A DNA stretch of 64,000 bases, taken from Macquaria australasica (Eukaryota; Chordata; Actinopteri; Centrarchiformes; Percichthyidae). Below are positions 47,209 to 61,095 of this stretch, in pieces (within the stretch, counting starts at the first letter, position 1; each line of letters opens with the position of its first letter). Where the stretch lies: assembly GCA_005408345.1 (NCBI GenBank), contig SEMN01000351.1, forward strand, positions 62,001 to 126,000, written 5' to 3'. A program made the position numbers and the translations under genes. The notes below the pieces were generated by a model that saw only the letters and a program-made list of their open reading frames with translations, was not told the origin of the DNA and did no database searches.

Positions 47209-47664
47209 CAGACATCAACCTCTTAGGACACACTAGTGACCATAGCACCAGTCTGTCCCACAGGCCCCCAGGACCATCTCTTAGCCTGATTGAGAACAAT
47301 TTTAATTTAATAGTTTTGATCTGTATGAAGAAGAGTAAAGATTGATTTGGAAGCAGTATATAAAAATCATCCCATCATATTCAAACCCAGATCAATGTGC
47401 ATCTGTACAAAGACATGTTTGGTGACTTGACAAGAAGCCTGAGGGGAACAAAACTGTCCCATAACCAAAAGCTCTCATAACCTTGATGCAAAAATTGACT
47501 TCTAATGGATTATAAGATTCAACGTTTCAACAAGCTATATGAGTATTCTTCTGCATTGAAAATCTTTTCCTGCATCAAGTCTACCTCAACACTAGTGTGC
47601 ACTCCACAATACTTTTAGCAGGATCAGCAATATTTTGTCTGTCAGCAACCATGCGACCTGGCGA

Positions 47665-48150
47665 AGTGCCCTTAAAGCAATACTTTGACATTTCTGGAAT
47701 CACACTTATTCGCCTTCTTGCTGAGTTAGGTGAGAAGATCAATGAGCTTAGCACAAAGACTGGAAACAGGGAAACAGCTAGCCTGGCTCTGTTCAAAGCT
47801 AACAAAATTCCCAGAGCAGCACCTCTAAAGCTCACTAATTAACACTTTATATCTAGTTTGTTTAGCCCATATAAAAACCAAAGTGTAAAAACGGCATGTT
47901 GTGGTTTTTACAGGGGTTTAGACCCATGTGCCAGATATTTCTTTACCGGGAGCAGGCACCTTCTGAAGTCTCCACCACCTTCAGCAACCAAAACTTCAGG
48001 AGGTCACTCCTTCAGGCCAAGACAAAGTCCCTCCCCCTCCCTGTAAAACCACAACGTGTCATTTCTCCATGTTTTTTCACAGAGCCATGTTTGCCGTTTT
48101 CCCCTTTTTCTGTCTTTGTGCTAAGCTAAGCTAACCAGCTGCTGGGTTTA
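47665..48150. repeat. Dispersed teleost repeat (CTAAGCTAAGCTAAC type)
   Basis: Contains AGCAATACTTTGACATTTCTGG at the left, AAGTGTAAAAACGGCATGTTG in the middle and GTGCTAAGCTAAGCTAACCAG at the right, which are landmarks of a common fish repeat. Confidence 0.65.
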
Positions 48151-51050
48151 GCCATCGGCCCTCTCAGCTAACTCTTGGCAAGAAAGCCTATGAGCAAAAC
48201 AAAACAAAGTTTTGATGTTTTGGGAAACTGAACCTTTTGTCTCCTGAAAATTGCCTGATAAAGGTTGGATTGTAAGTTCATGCAGGACCTTTTCTATGTT
48301 TTGGTCTCCATCCTCCATCCGCTGACCACCATCACCTCTATGTCCTCGACCTACATCCCTCCTTAAACAGTTCACACAACATTTTCCATGTCACTCTTCT
48401 CTTTTTTCTGAAAGTCACTTTTAGAGGCAACAGTTCACCAAAACATCTCATATTGTCTTCTCCAAAACTTCCAGATCTACCTTTACCGACTTTATATTGG
48501 GGACAAAGTGGAACAACAACAACACACTGACAAGATGTTACTGTTTTGGCATTGTGATAAAATATTAGCTCAGAGGAAACATGGTCCCTGAATGCTCTCT
48601 TGATGTGATTTTCTTTACAGATATTGCCTCCAAATAGATTGTTGGCCATTTTTGCTCATTCTTTGCCTTCCATTCAGATGATGAAACAAGATTTAATTTG
48701 CACTCAATCAGGCTCAGGTATGGCAGAGCGCCCATATCTCGCCGAACCCCAGTGATGCACATGAACACTGGTCCCACCGGAGCCACAAACTGGTTTGAGC
48801 TCCATTATCATCCCTTTGTTTCCTCACATGTCTGTCCTTTTTTCTTCTCCACTGCTGGGCACAAGCAGAGACTTGGTAATTTCCACTGTGAGTCATGACT
48901 GATAATGGCTTGATTATTTGGCGAAAATTGGTCTCTTTAGATTCATTTCATGTTTGGTGATAATTGAGAAGCTTTGTCGGTCTAGATAATACCAAACCGT
49001 TCGACTGTCTGTCTGCCTTTACACATCCCTCATCTTCATATTTTCACCGCTGAATTCTTTGGGCCAGTAGAAAACTCATTTCATTTTTCATGCCGTGGGA
49101 AAATCTCCAGATAATTTTCATTAAATCAAGGTATTACAATACAGCAAGGCTTTAAAAGAAACCTAAAAGCCAATGCAAGAAAGTCTATACCCTCCTGTGA
49201 GTAAAGACCAACCTCCCATGATACCCTGCAGTTCATCAGAGAGCTGTCGAGGAATTTTGGCTCTCCATGTGGGCTCTGGGTCCTCTTTAAATCGTCCACT
49301 CTGTCACTCTTTTCAGTCTGAAGGAGGCCACTGTCACTCCTTTACGGTAAAACACCAAATCTAAGTCTGTTATTTAAATATCCATAACTACGTTGGGATT
49401 TGGTCTGATTTCTTAATTGCCGAAAGGAAGCTTTTGCTACAACCATAACTTTCTTCCTGAATGGCAGAGAATCCATTAATGTGCTCTAAAGGTACTTCTG
49501 GGAGCAGCGTGGGCTGCTGGTAGCAGAAACAGCCCAGTTATGCTGCTTTTGGAGAGAGGACCTTAGTCATAACTCAGCTCTACTGTTAACGAAACAGACA
49601 CTCACAAACATCAAGGCTGATTCTGGTAAATTTTATTGGTTTATTAATCTGCAGAGAGATAATAGAGAACAGATACAAGGTCTGAAGGAGCTTCTATAAG
49701 GACAGCATTCTGAATGTTCTCCTTTCTCTTTTATTTGGACCAGCTCCTCTTAACGAGAGCTGTGTTTGTTGTTACAAACAAATGAACAGGAGGTTAATAG
49801 GTCCAGTGGGTGGCTCACTCCTTAAAGGATCCCTAATGATCTTCTTCAGAGACCTCATGCATTGATTTATCACAGAACCAGGTGGCTTGGTGACCTTTAT
49901 GTCACCCTGTGATGGGCTTCAGCACTTTGGGGGTTTGACATGACCCTTTGACCTCCACCATGCATCATGATTCTTTCTTTTCTTGCTGTCACACAGTCCA
50001 CATGCATCACTATACATCCACTCCTTAGGGAATATGAAGCTTCACATCAATATGCACAACATATCCAATTCGTCACCTCTCCCTCACTCTCCCTCTCTAT
50101 CTCACTGAAAAACGAGCCGCTTACATGAAGCCTCCCGTCTTCATGATTTTCAAAGCTGGCATCGCTGACAGACCTTGAGAGGGCATGTTGTGTCTGAATA
50201 AAGAAATGCCTCCGCTCAGCCAGGACTTCAAAGCGAAGATGTAGTTGTTGCTTACATCCACAGGGAGGTAGCAGAGTGTTTGTGGGAAGAAAGAGGCAGA
50301 GGGGCGACCCCTCTCTGTAAGCAATTGACCCTTGTGGTGGTGGAGGGCTGGGTGCTGGGCGTCGTCCTCATGTTCCCCTGGCACGGTGCCCTCAGGCCGG
50401 GGCGGGAGGGAGCTGGACTGACTGAAGAAGCAGCGCTGGGACCGGAGCAGAACCTTCGGACTCCATCTGTCGCTTCCTCCTCAGTAGCGAAGAGGGAGAC
50501 GGGGAGAGCCAGAGACAGGTGGGCCCACCCCCCACCAGCTGGCACTGCAACCAGCATCTGCCCACAGCCAAGGCAACTTTCCTTTCTCCTCGTCATCACC
50601 GCTCAGACAGCTCGCAGCCACATCCTCTCAGCCTTTTTCATCACTCATCCCTCCACCTTCTACAGTTTGAGCACACTTCTACACTATTCTGATCAAAGAC
50701 TTTGCTCTACTGCCTGTATTGTTCTACTACTGCTGCTGTCTTCAGTCTACAGTTCTGCAGTTCAATACTAAATCAATGACAGCAAAAATGAAGCGTGGGG
50801 GGCCTGCAAAGGGATGTAAACAAAAGACAAATTAGGAAAAGATTTTTATGCTTTGAGACAACTGATATGTGAATTGTGAAAAAGGGCTGCAAGGTAAGTT
50901 CGGAAGATGAACCTGATCAACATGCACAGAGAGAAATCTGACCAACAGTGCAAGTTTTAGAGTTCATATAGGTGTGTCGGGGCTGGATCATGGAATAGAT
51001 TGTGGGCCCCCAGACAACTGAGTAATGGGGTCCTGTTTTTTCTTGAACAA
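48150..51050. other. Gene-free stretch
   Basis: ORFs at 50121-50771 on both strands overlap one another and have no recognisable domain. No repeat family I can name; I see nothing else. Confidence 0.35.
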
Positions 51051-51059
51051 AGTTTTTTT

Positions 51060-51210
51060 TTTAAGAGTCAAAAGTAGAGGGGTGGCAGGAAGTGAGGAGA
51101 GAAATATGGGGAAGTAAATGCAACAAATGTCCCCAGCCAGACTCTAACCAGGGTCACAGCAAATGGGTTAGTGACACTGGCCACCAGGTCCCCCAAAGGC
51201 TTGTTTTTGA
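51060..51210 (-). mobile_element. Possible SINE-like fragment, reverse orientation
   Basis: AGTAAATGCAACAAATGTCCCCAGCCAGACTC followed by a CACTGGCCACCAGGTCCCCC end resembles fish tRNA-related repeats read backwards (degenerate B box at about 51136-51150). No intact promoter. Confidence 0.35.
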
Positions 51211-54200
51211 GTCTGTTGTCATCCATTGGTTCTGGATGTGGTTGCAAATTTCATCCTTTTATCCACGACTGGAGATCATATTTGTGGATAATTGATTCTT
51301 GAGTGGGTTGGAAATGATAAATAATTATCTAAATGCTATGGAAAAAATCTTAACTAGAAGATAAAATATTGGAAACATTTATTAAACTTTGATTTTAAGC
51401 CGAATGATTGAGTTAAACACTGTTTTTGTACAATTAACTCTGTTAAAGTGTCTCTTGACCTTGTTTTCATCCAAGTTTTATTGAATCGACTTTGAAAGAT
51501 AATTCAAAAGATAATTCAGCTTTTGCTCACATGGCAATTTAAAATGTAATTGCTTACTTCACTGTAAAGCTTTACAGAGCAAGTGCAATGCCCTCCCAAG
51601 CACACACAATGTGAAGAGGGGTCCACAAAGCTTGTCACCTAGAGCCCCCAAAAACTTTAGTCCCGGCCCAGGAATGTACTGTATATCACAACGAGCCTGG
51701 CCTGTAGGGGGCGGTATAACCTGTCTGACTATGTCACTGAAATAATGCAACACAGGACACACACACGCACACACGCTGGATTCAGTATTTACTCTTTTGC
51801 CTCTGAATGACATTAGGCACACTGTGCAGACTTCACTGTGGCAGACTGCGAACACTGTGAAGTGATGGTGATGGTGAAGTGAAGTGCTGTGATAGCACCC
51901 CCTCCTCTCCCCCTGCCTAATTCTGCTACATCTCTGGTGGACCGGGCTAATTTAGTTGAAAATTGATACAAGGATGGGGATAAAATGTTAAGCAAGACAA
52001 TCCAGCAAGTCTGATTAGGCTGTATGTAGCCAATTAGGCCTACTGGCTCCCATCTGAAGTCGAGCGAGCAGCAACCACAGGCACATTAGCCTACTGGAGA
52101 GCTTTTCGTCTGTCCCATAACATAATTATACCCACACTGTAACATTTAATCAGATTCATGTCGGATTTAACGTTCTTTTAAAGTGCAGACAAACAATAAA
52201 ACCAAAGGGCAAAATGTGGCTTGTAGATCTATAATTTCAGTGGCCATCATAACACAGGAGCATTTGGTGGTGCTGTTTGATGTCGCGCATTAGATATAAG
52301 CCTAAAATTTCAATATAATGTTGATATAGCCACTGGTTTATGAACTAATGTGCAAATACAAAACAGTTCAAATGCAGAGGAGAAACATAACTGCATCTTG
52401 GCACATTGAACAACTACATTTTTTTTCTCTTTTAGGGCTCTGCCATAAACAGACAAACAGTACTGACTTATATGAGATTTAAAGTGAAACAGGAACTGAA
52501 TTAGATATTCTTGGTTACACTGCTCACACACCATACTTTGACATTTTAAAACAGAACTAAAGAAAACAGGATCTACACTATACTGTATGTATCATTTTGG
52601 TTGATATCTTGCTTATTATTGCTCTACTGACAGTCCACATAACATATTCCTCTTGACTGTATTCTACTGAAGGTTTCTTTTGTTTATGGTCTTTACCACT
52701 CCTTTGCTGGTAAATATCATCCCTTGAGATTTATTCCCTTCAAAAGAGGAATCCAATTTAAAAGCGTGCTCCATATTTCCTGTAATCTTTGAATGAGTTT
52801 TAAAGGGAACAGCAGTTGGATGGCTTACACAAAATAACATGCAAATGACGTCCTATATATTGCTTTCATAACAGCATGTGAAATGCAAACTTGCTTCCGC
52901 AACGCAAATGGATATTAAAAAAAGAATTGACAAGACATGCTTAACTTTTTTATTTGAAGTCAAGACATAGTGTACTCTGTCGCTTGTGCCAGTATTATAA
53001 ACAGCTCGTCTGTGCAAATGTAAATTCATCATCCAAAAAACATCAGCGGTCACGTAAAGAGATGAACGAGTGATCAGTACAAAAATAATACTGCTTCTGT
53101 GTTGTTTTTGTCTGCATATTAGCTCCACTGCCATGCATTGTTTGCCTCTGCTGCCCGCTGGGTTTAATCTCAGCTCTCCGTGGACCCCAATGTCCATCTA
53201 TTCTAGATGATTAGCCTTAATAGATGTGCAGTTGGGTTCTGTTTGATGACCCAGGTTGTTTGTTGACAAAGCCTTGATACGTTCTTTTATGAAATGCATT
53301 AAGCTGCAATAAGATGGTTTTCTGCCATGATAACTCAAAGCCCACAGAGGGACCGGAAGGTGTGTATTAATATGCTGTCCTCGAAGAATCTATCTATAAA
53401 TCCCTCATTGCTTATTACAGTGCCTTTCACTGCAGTTTAGTGTAACAAGACCTATAAACCAGATTTACAGCATAAGGAAAATTAAAATTTTGGGTGAAAG
53501 ACAAAGTGAAAAAGTGGAAAGAAAATGTGCACAGCATCATGTGTGACGAATAATACAATGCACTAAATTGCACGTGTCGGATGGAAATTAATGGCTCAAA
53601 AACATTCTGATTATTTTGTTCACTCTCACAATTAACCATAAGGTTTCCAAAAACCTTGGATAATGTTCAGCAGTAATAAATGAAATGTGACAGGCTCGCT
53701 CATCCTACATGAAATGAGGTGGAAATATGTATTTCAAGGTGTGATAACACACCTCTATGAGCATACGGTACTATTATAGATGCTCTGAAGCATCTGATTT
53801 CTCCTGCAGGTAACAGCAAGCACAGAAAGAACAAATTACATGAAGCAAAAATAGGCTGACTATTAGGAGGGAAAGTTCACTTCCAAAACCTGAGAACATT
53901 TCAGATGTGACTGATATGTAATGTAACTAGAGACAATAGCTGATGTTTCCAACAGTGGGAATATATAAAATCAATCATCAATTCCTGTGACATCAGTTTA
54001 GATAGAAGGTTTGGGTGAAAAGGTGAAATATTATGTCTTAACCTCTAGCTCAAAAGCTGGAAATGTAACATTTTCATTCTGGTTTAAATGAGCTAAATAC
54101 ACATTTAATAGGCTTATATACTCACTAAAAATGTACCATGATAATGTTAGCTAAATCAGTCTCTTGCTGTCACCTCACTGCCATATTTGCACTCTAGTGG

Positions 54201-54680
54201 AGGAGACAAATGTCCCAAATCTCCCTCTTTCACACTTTTATAAGAGGTCTAATCCCATTGCTAGTTATTGCCTTCATTTGTCTCCGGTATTATCATTACT
54301 GAGGTGATTGGCAGTCCCTCGAGATGCTTTTTGGCAGGCCCTCTCTTTACTTGAAATGTGTGATTCAGGCGTGATGGAGGCGCCTCTTGGCACCGCGTAG
54401 TACCTATCTTCTGATCATCTGTTATCTCTGACTGAACATATTGGATTATTGATTTGGAGAGGGAATGTGTTTTTGTAGGCGTTCAAAGACCAACATTTGT
54501 CTGTAGAAGCCTAACATGCTCATTGTACTGTGACCCAATAAAAAGCACAATGAAAAAAAAACAAATCCTGATTCTTTTTGTATGCAGGCATTTGACAAAT
54601 TCCTGACTGGGGCTGTCCGTGGTGCTGAGATTTTTTAAATTCAGATTGAAACCAGCAAGGAGAAAACATGCTTTAGTGTT
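51210..54680. other. Gene-free stretch
   Basis: AT-rich, with only short ORFs. 54280-54440 is relatively GC-rich and repeat-poor and might be a conserved non-coding element. No gene is supported. Confidence 0.35.
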
Positions 54681-54687
54681 AGCCTTA

Positions 54688-55101
54688 AAAGTACTCCACC
54701 AATTTGACATTTCACTCCCATAACATTGTTGGACTTGCGATGGACAGTTGAAAGAAATCAAAATCTGTGCATCAGAACCAGAGTTATTGTCTTATTTTAT
54801 TCCATGCATTCATTACCCACCACGTAACTCAACTGCAGACAGTTTGTGTGAGATTCGGGGGTGTTATGCTAGTAGCAGCTAATGTAGCCTCGAGCAGCTA
54901 ATCTACAGCAGAGATTAGGAACGGGCTAAAGAGGTCTGGTAAGCTCACTTCTTTCTCCACACCCTCAGATTTTTTTCATTTTCAAATTTGTAGCTTCCTC
55001 TGGAGCCACAAAAAGGCTTTATAAAACCTTTTAAAATTTATCTAGTAGTACTCCCCAATAAACAGACTTTAATGTGTAAAATTGGTGGAATTCCCCTTTA
55101 A
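54688..55101. mobile_element. MITE-like element with terminal inverted repeats
   Basis: The left end AGTACTCCACCAATTTGACA is imperfectly complementary to the right end TGTAAAATTGGTGGAATTCC. Length is about 414 bp without coding capacity. The same terminal motif borders 61096-61500. Confidence 0.55.
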
Positions 55102-55250
55102 CACACATGCAGTAAGTTTCCTTCATTTCATCTTTAAACACATCATGCTCTTGTGTAACCAACTTGTGGGTAATTTTCCCCACACAGAGGTCCAAACAAA
55201 AAAGCCACGTTGAAGAGAAGAGGTGGTGAGAAATTTAAAAAGAATGTGCG

Positions 55251-55251
<1 letters not shown>

Positions 55252-55288
<37 letters not shown>
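55252..55288. repeat. (CA)n microsatellite
   Basis: About 18 uninterrupted AC/CA units. Confidence 0.9.
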
Positions 55289-55289
<1 letters not shown>

Positions 55290-56170
55290 CTACAAATACA
55301 CACTATAAGCTTCACCATCTGGGAGTAGGATTAATGTCTGGACTGTTACTCAACCTCCACTATGGGCATTCCTTGCTCTAAATGAGCACACAAAGGGGGA
55401 AAATGAAGCAGAAGCAGAAGAAAGAGGTGTAATACAGAAGGTAGCACTTTGATGGTTCCTCAGGAGGATCTATGAATTAGGACAGCCTGAAGATGAGCAG
55501 AAGAGAGGAGGGGTCTGTCAACAGGAAGAGAGCAAAGTGAGAATACACGGCGACATGGCAATGAATTTTATTGATATTTCTTCTGCCTTTTGTGTCTGTG
55601 TGTATGTGCACGTGTGTGTGAAATAGGGAAAGCATGAGAGAGACTGACCAGAGACACCAGCCTGCTCTGCTGCCAAGTCGCATTAAATGTATATCAGCAA
55701 CTGGCTTTCATTCCTCCAATCTGTAGCATATCTTGATGCTGCATCAAGTAACACCATGATTATTTCAGCAAAGGCTCTGAGAGAGACATCCAATGGTTTC
55801 TATCTTTGGGCTTAATATGGTTTCAGCTCATCATGTTTACTAGCTTTAACTGAGTTTATTTAAATACACAGCCTTGCTTTTAAGTGGGTGCAAGAACATG
55901 TTGTTTTGTTTCCTTTGTTGGTGCTAATCAGTCAGATGCTGTAGTCAGTCATGTAGGCGCACGAGGTGGTCACTGCTAATGCTAACCACCCATTTCTTCT
56001 TCAACTGTATTTCAGTCAAGCTGTACAGTAAATGTAAAATGCATAAATTCCTGCACACTAGAGTTTTTCCCCTAACCAGACACTGGATGATTGGAAGAGT
56101 TAATGTATATTCATGAACTGGGAATAGGTTGAAACACTTTTATGTTATATCATCTCTGTCACTGATTGAT

Positions 56171-56218
56171 ATAATCAGGGATAGAGATTGCTACTCATAA
56201 TCAGGGATAGAGAATGCC
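56171..56218. repeat. Short tandem direct repeat, 26-bp period
   Basis: ATAATCAGGGATAGAGATTG at 56171 recurs as ATAATCAGGGATAGAGAATG at 56197. Confidence 0.7.
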
Positions 56219-56219
56219 G

Positions 56220-58800
56220 AGTATTTATTTCTGTGACAATGTTGCCAAATAATACTTCAAACAAAGCTTATTTTTTCTCTCAGGTGGTTGAGTTTGAACT
56301 TTGAACTCTTTTTCTTTCTGCATGTTCCTATGTTGGCTTGCTTTCACTGTTAACCGACGTCTCACTGGAACATGAGGATCAAAGTGTGTCTGGCTCAAAA
56401 TTCTCTGCTCTCTCATTTACGGACTGTAAGAAGCACCTTCTTCCTCAGTTGTACTATTACCTGGACCTACTTTCTCCTTTATACACACACTTATACACAA
56501 ACACACTTGCCCCGGCTATATTAGCTGACGGCATGCTGTCTGGAAGCGGGTAAAGCACTGGGGACCTGCTCCTACTGTCCCCAGCTGTCTATATGAATTA
56601 ATAACACACAGTGCCACTAATGCTGGCAGATCACAGTCTCAGGCATGGCAACATCTGCGCACATCTGTGTACATCAGTGTAAGCCTGAGAGTCCTTGAAC
56701 TTAGCGGGGAATTTGCCCTAAGGACTCTTGCAACTGTCAGACAACCTATAGGGGTGCTCTCTGGTTTAACCTACAGGAAAGAGCAACATGTCCTTTTATT
56801 TACTTGTCTTGACTGCTGCCACATGTAGTGGGGAAGTGGCAGTCGCTGTGTGCTCAGGTGAAGTGTTGAGTTTCTTGTGTTGACAAAGCCCTCCTCGTCA
56901 TCCATCCACCACCTCTGCAAGACCGTCTCTTCACCCCAGAGCTCTGCCTCGGTTTCTGCTCATCACTTCTTAAACGATCTCTTCCCTTCTCCGTTTTCTA
57001 TTTTAGTTTCCATCTGTTTGTTTATCTCTCTCCCTCTTCCTCTCGCCACTCAGCCCCTTTTTTTCCTCCTGCAGGCAAACAGAAGCATTGCCAAGAACAG
57101 CTCTGTTGGCCCGCTTAGAATTTACATATGTAAATGAGAGCCAATGTTGCTCGTAAATCTGCAATTAAGCAAACAGCTGAAGCTTACAAAAAACGTCGGT
57201 CCCCATTACTTTACCAATAATAGAGTTTCTTGTGCACTGATTTATATTGCCAACCCCATTATCTTCTTTCTTTTGCCTTTATGCAATTGGTTGAAGATAA
57301 TGGCCTGGACCAGACTCAGGGTCTTTGATTAGTAGAGCAGCACAATGTTTTCAGGAAGAAAAGAAGCTCCGTACTCTTTCTCCAGATAAATGGGAGCAAA
57401 GCACAAGCTTGACTTACTTTTTATGCTCCTAAGGTTAAAAGAGCTCATCAATATGTGTTCATTAAAGCACTGTAAATATATTTACATACTGTACAGTACG
57501 ATACAAAGAAAACAGCACTTTTAATGAGTTGCAGAGGTCATGACCAAGATTTAGAGTTTATACCATCAAACATATATCCTGCATAGCAGTCGAAAAGATG
57601 CAACCCAGATTTATTCCATCAATTCTTGTTTAGTGTCTCTACTCATTAACACTGTAGACAAAAACAATCTCACAGTGTTGAGCGCTGATATACTACGTTG
57701 ATTTATAAGGCTCTTAGGTGTGTCAAGCTCTTGCTAACATAACTTAAACATCCAGCAGATACAACAACATGGGCATCCCACTGGAGTCCTCTTTCTTGTC
57801 TAATCTTTCTGGTCAACTATAAGTCCAGCAGTCACTTGGATTTTAGTCCTGGTTTAGGAAAATATCTATATATTCAGATTTCATCACCTGCTACTCAGGG
57901 TTCTCAGCCATTTCTCACACAGCAGGGAGCATATAGCATTGAGCTTTAACTTATTTCGTTGTTTGCCTCTGAGAGCAAAGGTTATGTTTATTGGTTGTTT
58001 TGGCATATTCACGTTTACATCTGAAATGACACTAACGTGGGCAAGAAGGTCAGATACAAACCTGATCATGAAAACTGGTAGTTTGTTTGGGATCACTTTG
58101 AATTTTGTAGCTTCCACTAGTCCAACTTGGAAATAAAACACCGGCTAGAAATAAAACACAAGGTCATTGTGAGGATTATGTAATCATGTTTAAAGTTAAA
58201 ATGTGTAGCGTTTACAGTATACGTTGCCAGGTTGACATGATATCAGATAATTACATCTTAGAAATATCACAATGAACCCAACCCAGTTTCTGCCTTGTAT
58301 TTCCTTGCAGCAGCACTGTCCCACAACACTTTTTGCCATGTAGAGAGTTGGACTTTCTGACTTTCTAACATCTTCTGGATGTAGCATTAGATGTAGTATC
58401 TTGTGCCAACTGGAGATAAGGAGGTCGGTCTTGTTACTGCACGCTGGTAGCTGCTGGTGCTGTTCAGAACTTTATCTGTGGAGATTTGAGGTCACAGCGA
58501 CCTGCCCCATGTGTGAGGTGAGTGAAGGTTCTCCAATATCACCTCCCCGCTGGATGATTCCTCTACAGAGGGATTCGGAGGACAGATTCAAAGTCTGTTT
58601 GGTGGTCTGGGAGTCTGAAGTAGTCGATCCAGGTCATGCATTTTTGTCCTGATCTGAATTTTGCCTCTCACTCATGTTTCTCTGGCACAAACACACACAA
58701 ATACTGTACACTTTATGCAAAAAAAGATACGACTTATCAGCTGCACCACATAATAAAACTAAATAGACTGAATTCTTAAAAAAACAAGTCAGAAAGCTTG
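56220..58800. other. Gene-free stretch
   Basis: No supportable exon. 57075-57170 is a repeat-poor segment containing ATTTACATATGTAAAT (57119-57134), a 16-bp perfect palindrome. Confidence 0.35.
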
Positions 58801-58889
58801 GAGTAGTGGACTCAAAGCTAAATTTTAATCATGGAAATAAAGCACGAATTGAAGGATTTACGTCCAAGTAAGACTTAAAAGTTTATCCA

Positions 58890-59330
58890 CGCTTTTATTT
58901 CTAGTTGGCTAGACAAGTATAATGGTGTCTTCACAAGTCTCTCCACAAAAGCAACCAGACAGCTGGGCCTAGAGTACTTACTCAGACTAAGAAAGCAAAA
59001 CACAATACTACAGTTCTCAGATCACTGCACTCACAAGCTACCTGTATGTCAAAGGACTTTTTAAATACTATTAGTGGTTCTTGTTTGTAAAGCACTGAAA
59101 GATTTAGGGCCAAAATATAAATCTGTGACCTGCTTCTGTGTTACCAGACATCTCAGAGGGTTTGTCTGGGGCTGGTTTGCTTACTGTTGCGAGGAACCAC
59201 GAAAAAACATTGGGAGGCAGCTTTTAGTGTGGATATACCACACATCTGGAAAAAATGTCTGAATATGTGAGGCCTGATCCAACTTCAAACTCATTTAAAT
59301 CTGGACAGGAAAAAAACAAACCAAAAGTGT
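58890..59330 (+). pseudogene. Decayed LINE reverse-transcriptase C-terminal fragment
   Basis: In one frame (59074-59262) the peptide reads VCKALKDLGPKY, then HLRG, then EPRKNIGRQLL, spaced like the C-terminal part of fish LINE ORF2 proteins (VYKALNGLGPKY-type block, then a block reading like APRIWNKLP). The flanks continue the similarity in shifted frames with stops. The fragment lacks the catalytic part and cannot be active. Confidence 0.5.
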
Positions 59331-59579
59331 TTGTGGTGGAGATCACAAACTCGACCCAAAAAATATAATCAAGGATCTTTTATTGAAAGTGACAAGAGAA
59401 ACACGTTTCGCTCAGCGCTGCATCAAGCTCATCAGCTTAAATCTAGACTGAAATCTTTTTTTCCCACTAATTTATATTTAATTCTTTTTCATTGATTCAT
59501 TTTCTTCTCTTTGTCTTTTTGAATGTTGACTTAAACCTGCAATAACTGATGTGTTGGCCGTTTGGGAGCAGCAGAAACA

Positions 59580-59830
59580 AAGCCGTGAACACAAAGCTGA
59601 CAAGTTATCACCTTTTTTGTTGATGCGGTGAACTTGTTAGCAAACAGTATACAGTATAGAGCAACATTAGCATTGGAGTCGTGTTGCACTCCAATATTCA
59701 CTCTCCTTTCAGCTCTATTTTTGGTCTCCACTAACTCCTTAAAAACATACCTGCCTCTTCAGCAGCTAAATGCTCCACTGTGTTTGCCAGCTAGTCGCTA
59801 ATTTTGTCTGACTGCTGTTGGAAACATCTG
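59580..59830. repeat. Dispersed repeat, partner of 44870-45090
   Basis: Has GGAGTCGTGTT, CCAATATTCACTC, CAGCTAAATGCTCCACTG and AGCTAGTCGCTAATTTTGTC in the same order as the copy near 45 kb. Confidence 0.6.
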
Positions 59831-60269
59831 CCCTCTGTGGCCAGAACGCCACCATGAGAGCGGTGAGAGTGAACAAACGAACCGAAAGTTCTGGACAGGA
59901 AAATGAAAACAATGGGTAGGAAGATACTTTGTAAAAGCTGAGAGGAACTGCAGTCAGGTGATAAGTCTCTGTGAGGTTGTCACTATGAGCAGCCCCTTCC
60001 ACATACAAGCAGTCATATGATCCATTGTTAATATAAAAATATTAATTATAATGTTTTTTTATGCCTTACACGTAAAGCAATTTAACTTGCATGTGTGTTT
60101 TAAAGGTGCTATATGGGGGTTAAAAGAAAAAAAGGTCATATGAAATGGTGGAATTGGATTATGGCACATGATGAGAAATTACACCAGAGCCTGCTGAGAT
60201 GTTAAGTGTTACAGTCCCAGATCTTCTCTAATAGCGTGAAATGAGAACAGATCTGTTAAAGCCTCAAAG

Positions 60270-60680
60270 AACACAGAAATGGGATGGGATTGGCTTTACG
60301 CCGTCGTACATTACCGCCCTCACACTGATAGGCCCTTTATGAGACTTAATTAAAAAGTCGATGGCATCTTTAATGGCCGCGGCACTGGTTGTTTTTCTGT
60401 GTTTTTAAAACGCTGGTTCCCTAATGAGCAGAGGCAGCCTCATTTGGGGGAGAGAGGACAGAAAAATGTTTCGACCTGTGGCATCAGGTCATTATGCCCC
60501 AGCTGTGTCAGGAAAACAGATAAGCCTGTTTTGAACGACTCTGCTGTGCTTTGGCTGCTGGTCAGTGAGCAGAAAATCTTATCTAACAGGTGAAGCCCTT
60601 TACAGATACACCACCAAGTCGGAGACGAAGTGGTTAAATGAAATGACAAATGGAGTGTCTGTTGACGGAAAGCTGCTCTG
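60270..60680. other. Repeat-poor candidate conserved non-coding element
   Basis: Unique-looking, moderately GC-rich sequence containing a homeodomain-type TTAATTAAAA (60346-60355) and GATA-type AGATAAG. Its ORFs are short and unrecognisable. Conservation is inferred from texture only. Confidence 0.25.
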
Positions 60681-61095
60681 TTTGTTCTTCATGCCGTGAC
60701 TTTTTGGCATTTTGTTTCATGTCCTTGTTTGTGTCTTCTGCATTAGAAACAGAGTAATAGTACAACATTTGAGATGAAGCCAAGCGTGTCAAAGCCTTGA
60801 AAGACAGCCAGTGTCCTTTCTGTCTCAGAAACGACTTTAGTTGAAGTTAATGACTGCAGTTTGAAAGACACAGATGAGGGCCTCTTTGGAGTAAATGTAG
60901 TGAATCATATTTTACACTGATCTTAATGATTTCTCTTTGTATTGGGATTTGTAGCCCAAAAATATGCTGGATGGTTGTTACCATTTCTGCCATTTCTAAA
61001 GGTTTTGTATTTGTTTTCCTGCTATTAAGTATTTGAATGGGTTTGGTTGTTATTATAAGGTTAATTCAATATGCTCAATATGTTAAACCAGCATT

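Noticed and set aside
50121..50771. Overlapping ORFs on both strands near 50.3 kb
   Set aside because: They overlap one another in several frames, have no recognisable domain and lack convincing splice or poly(A) context.
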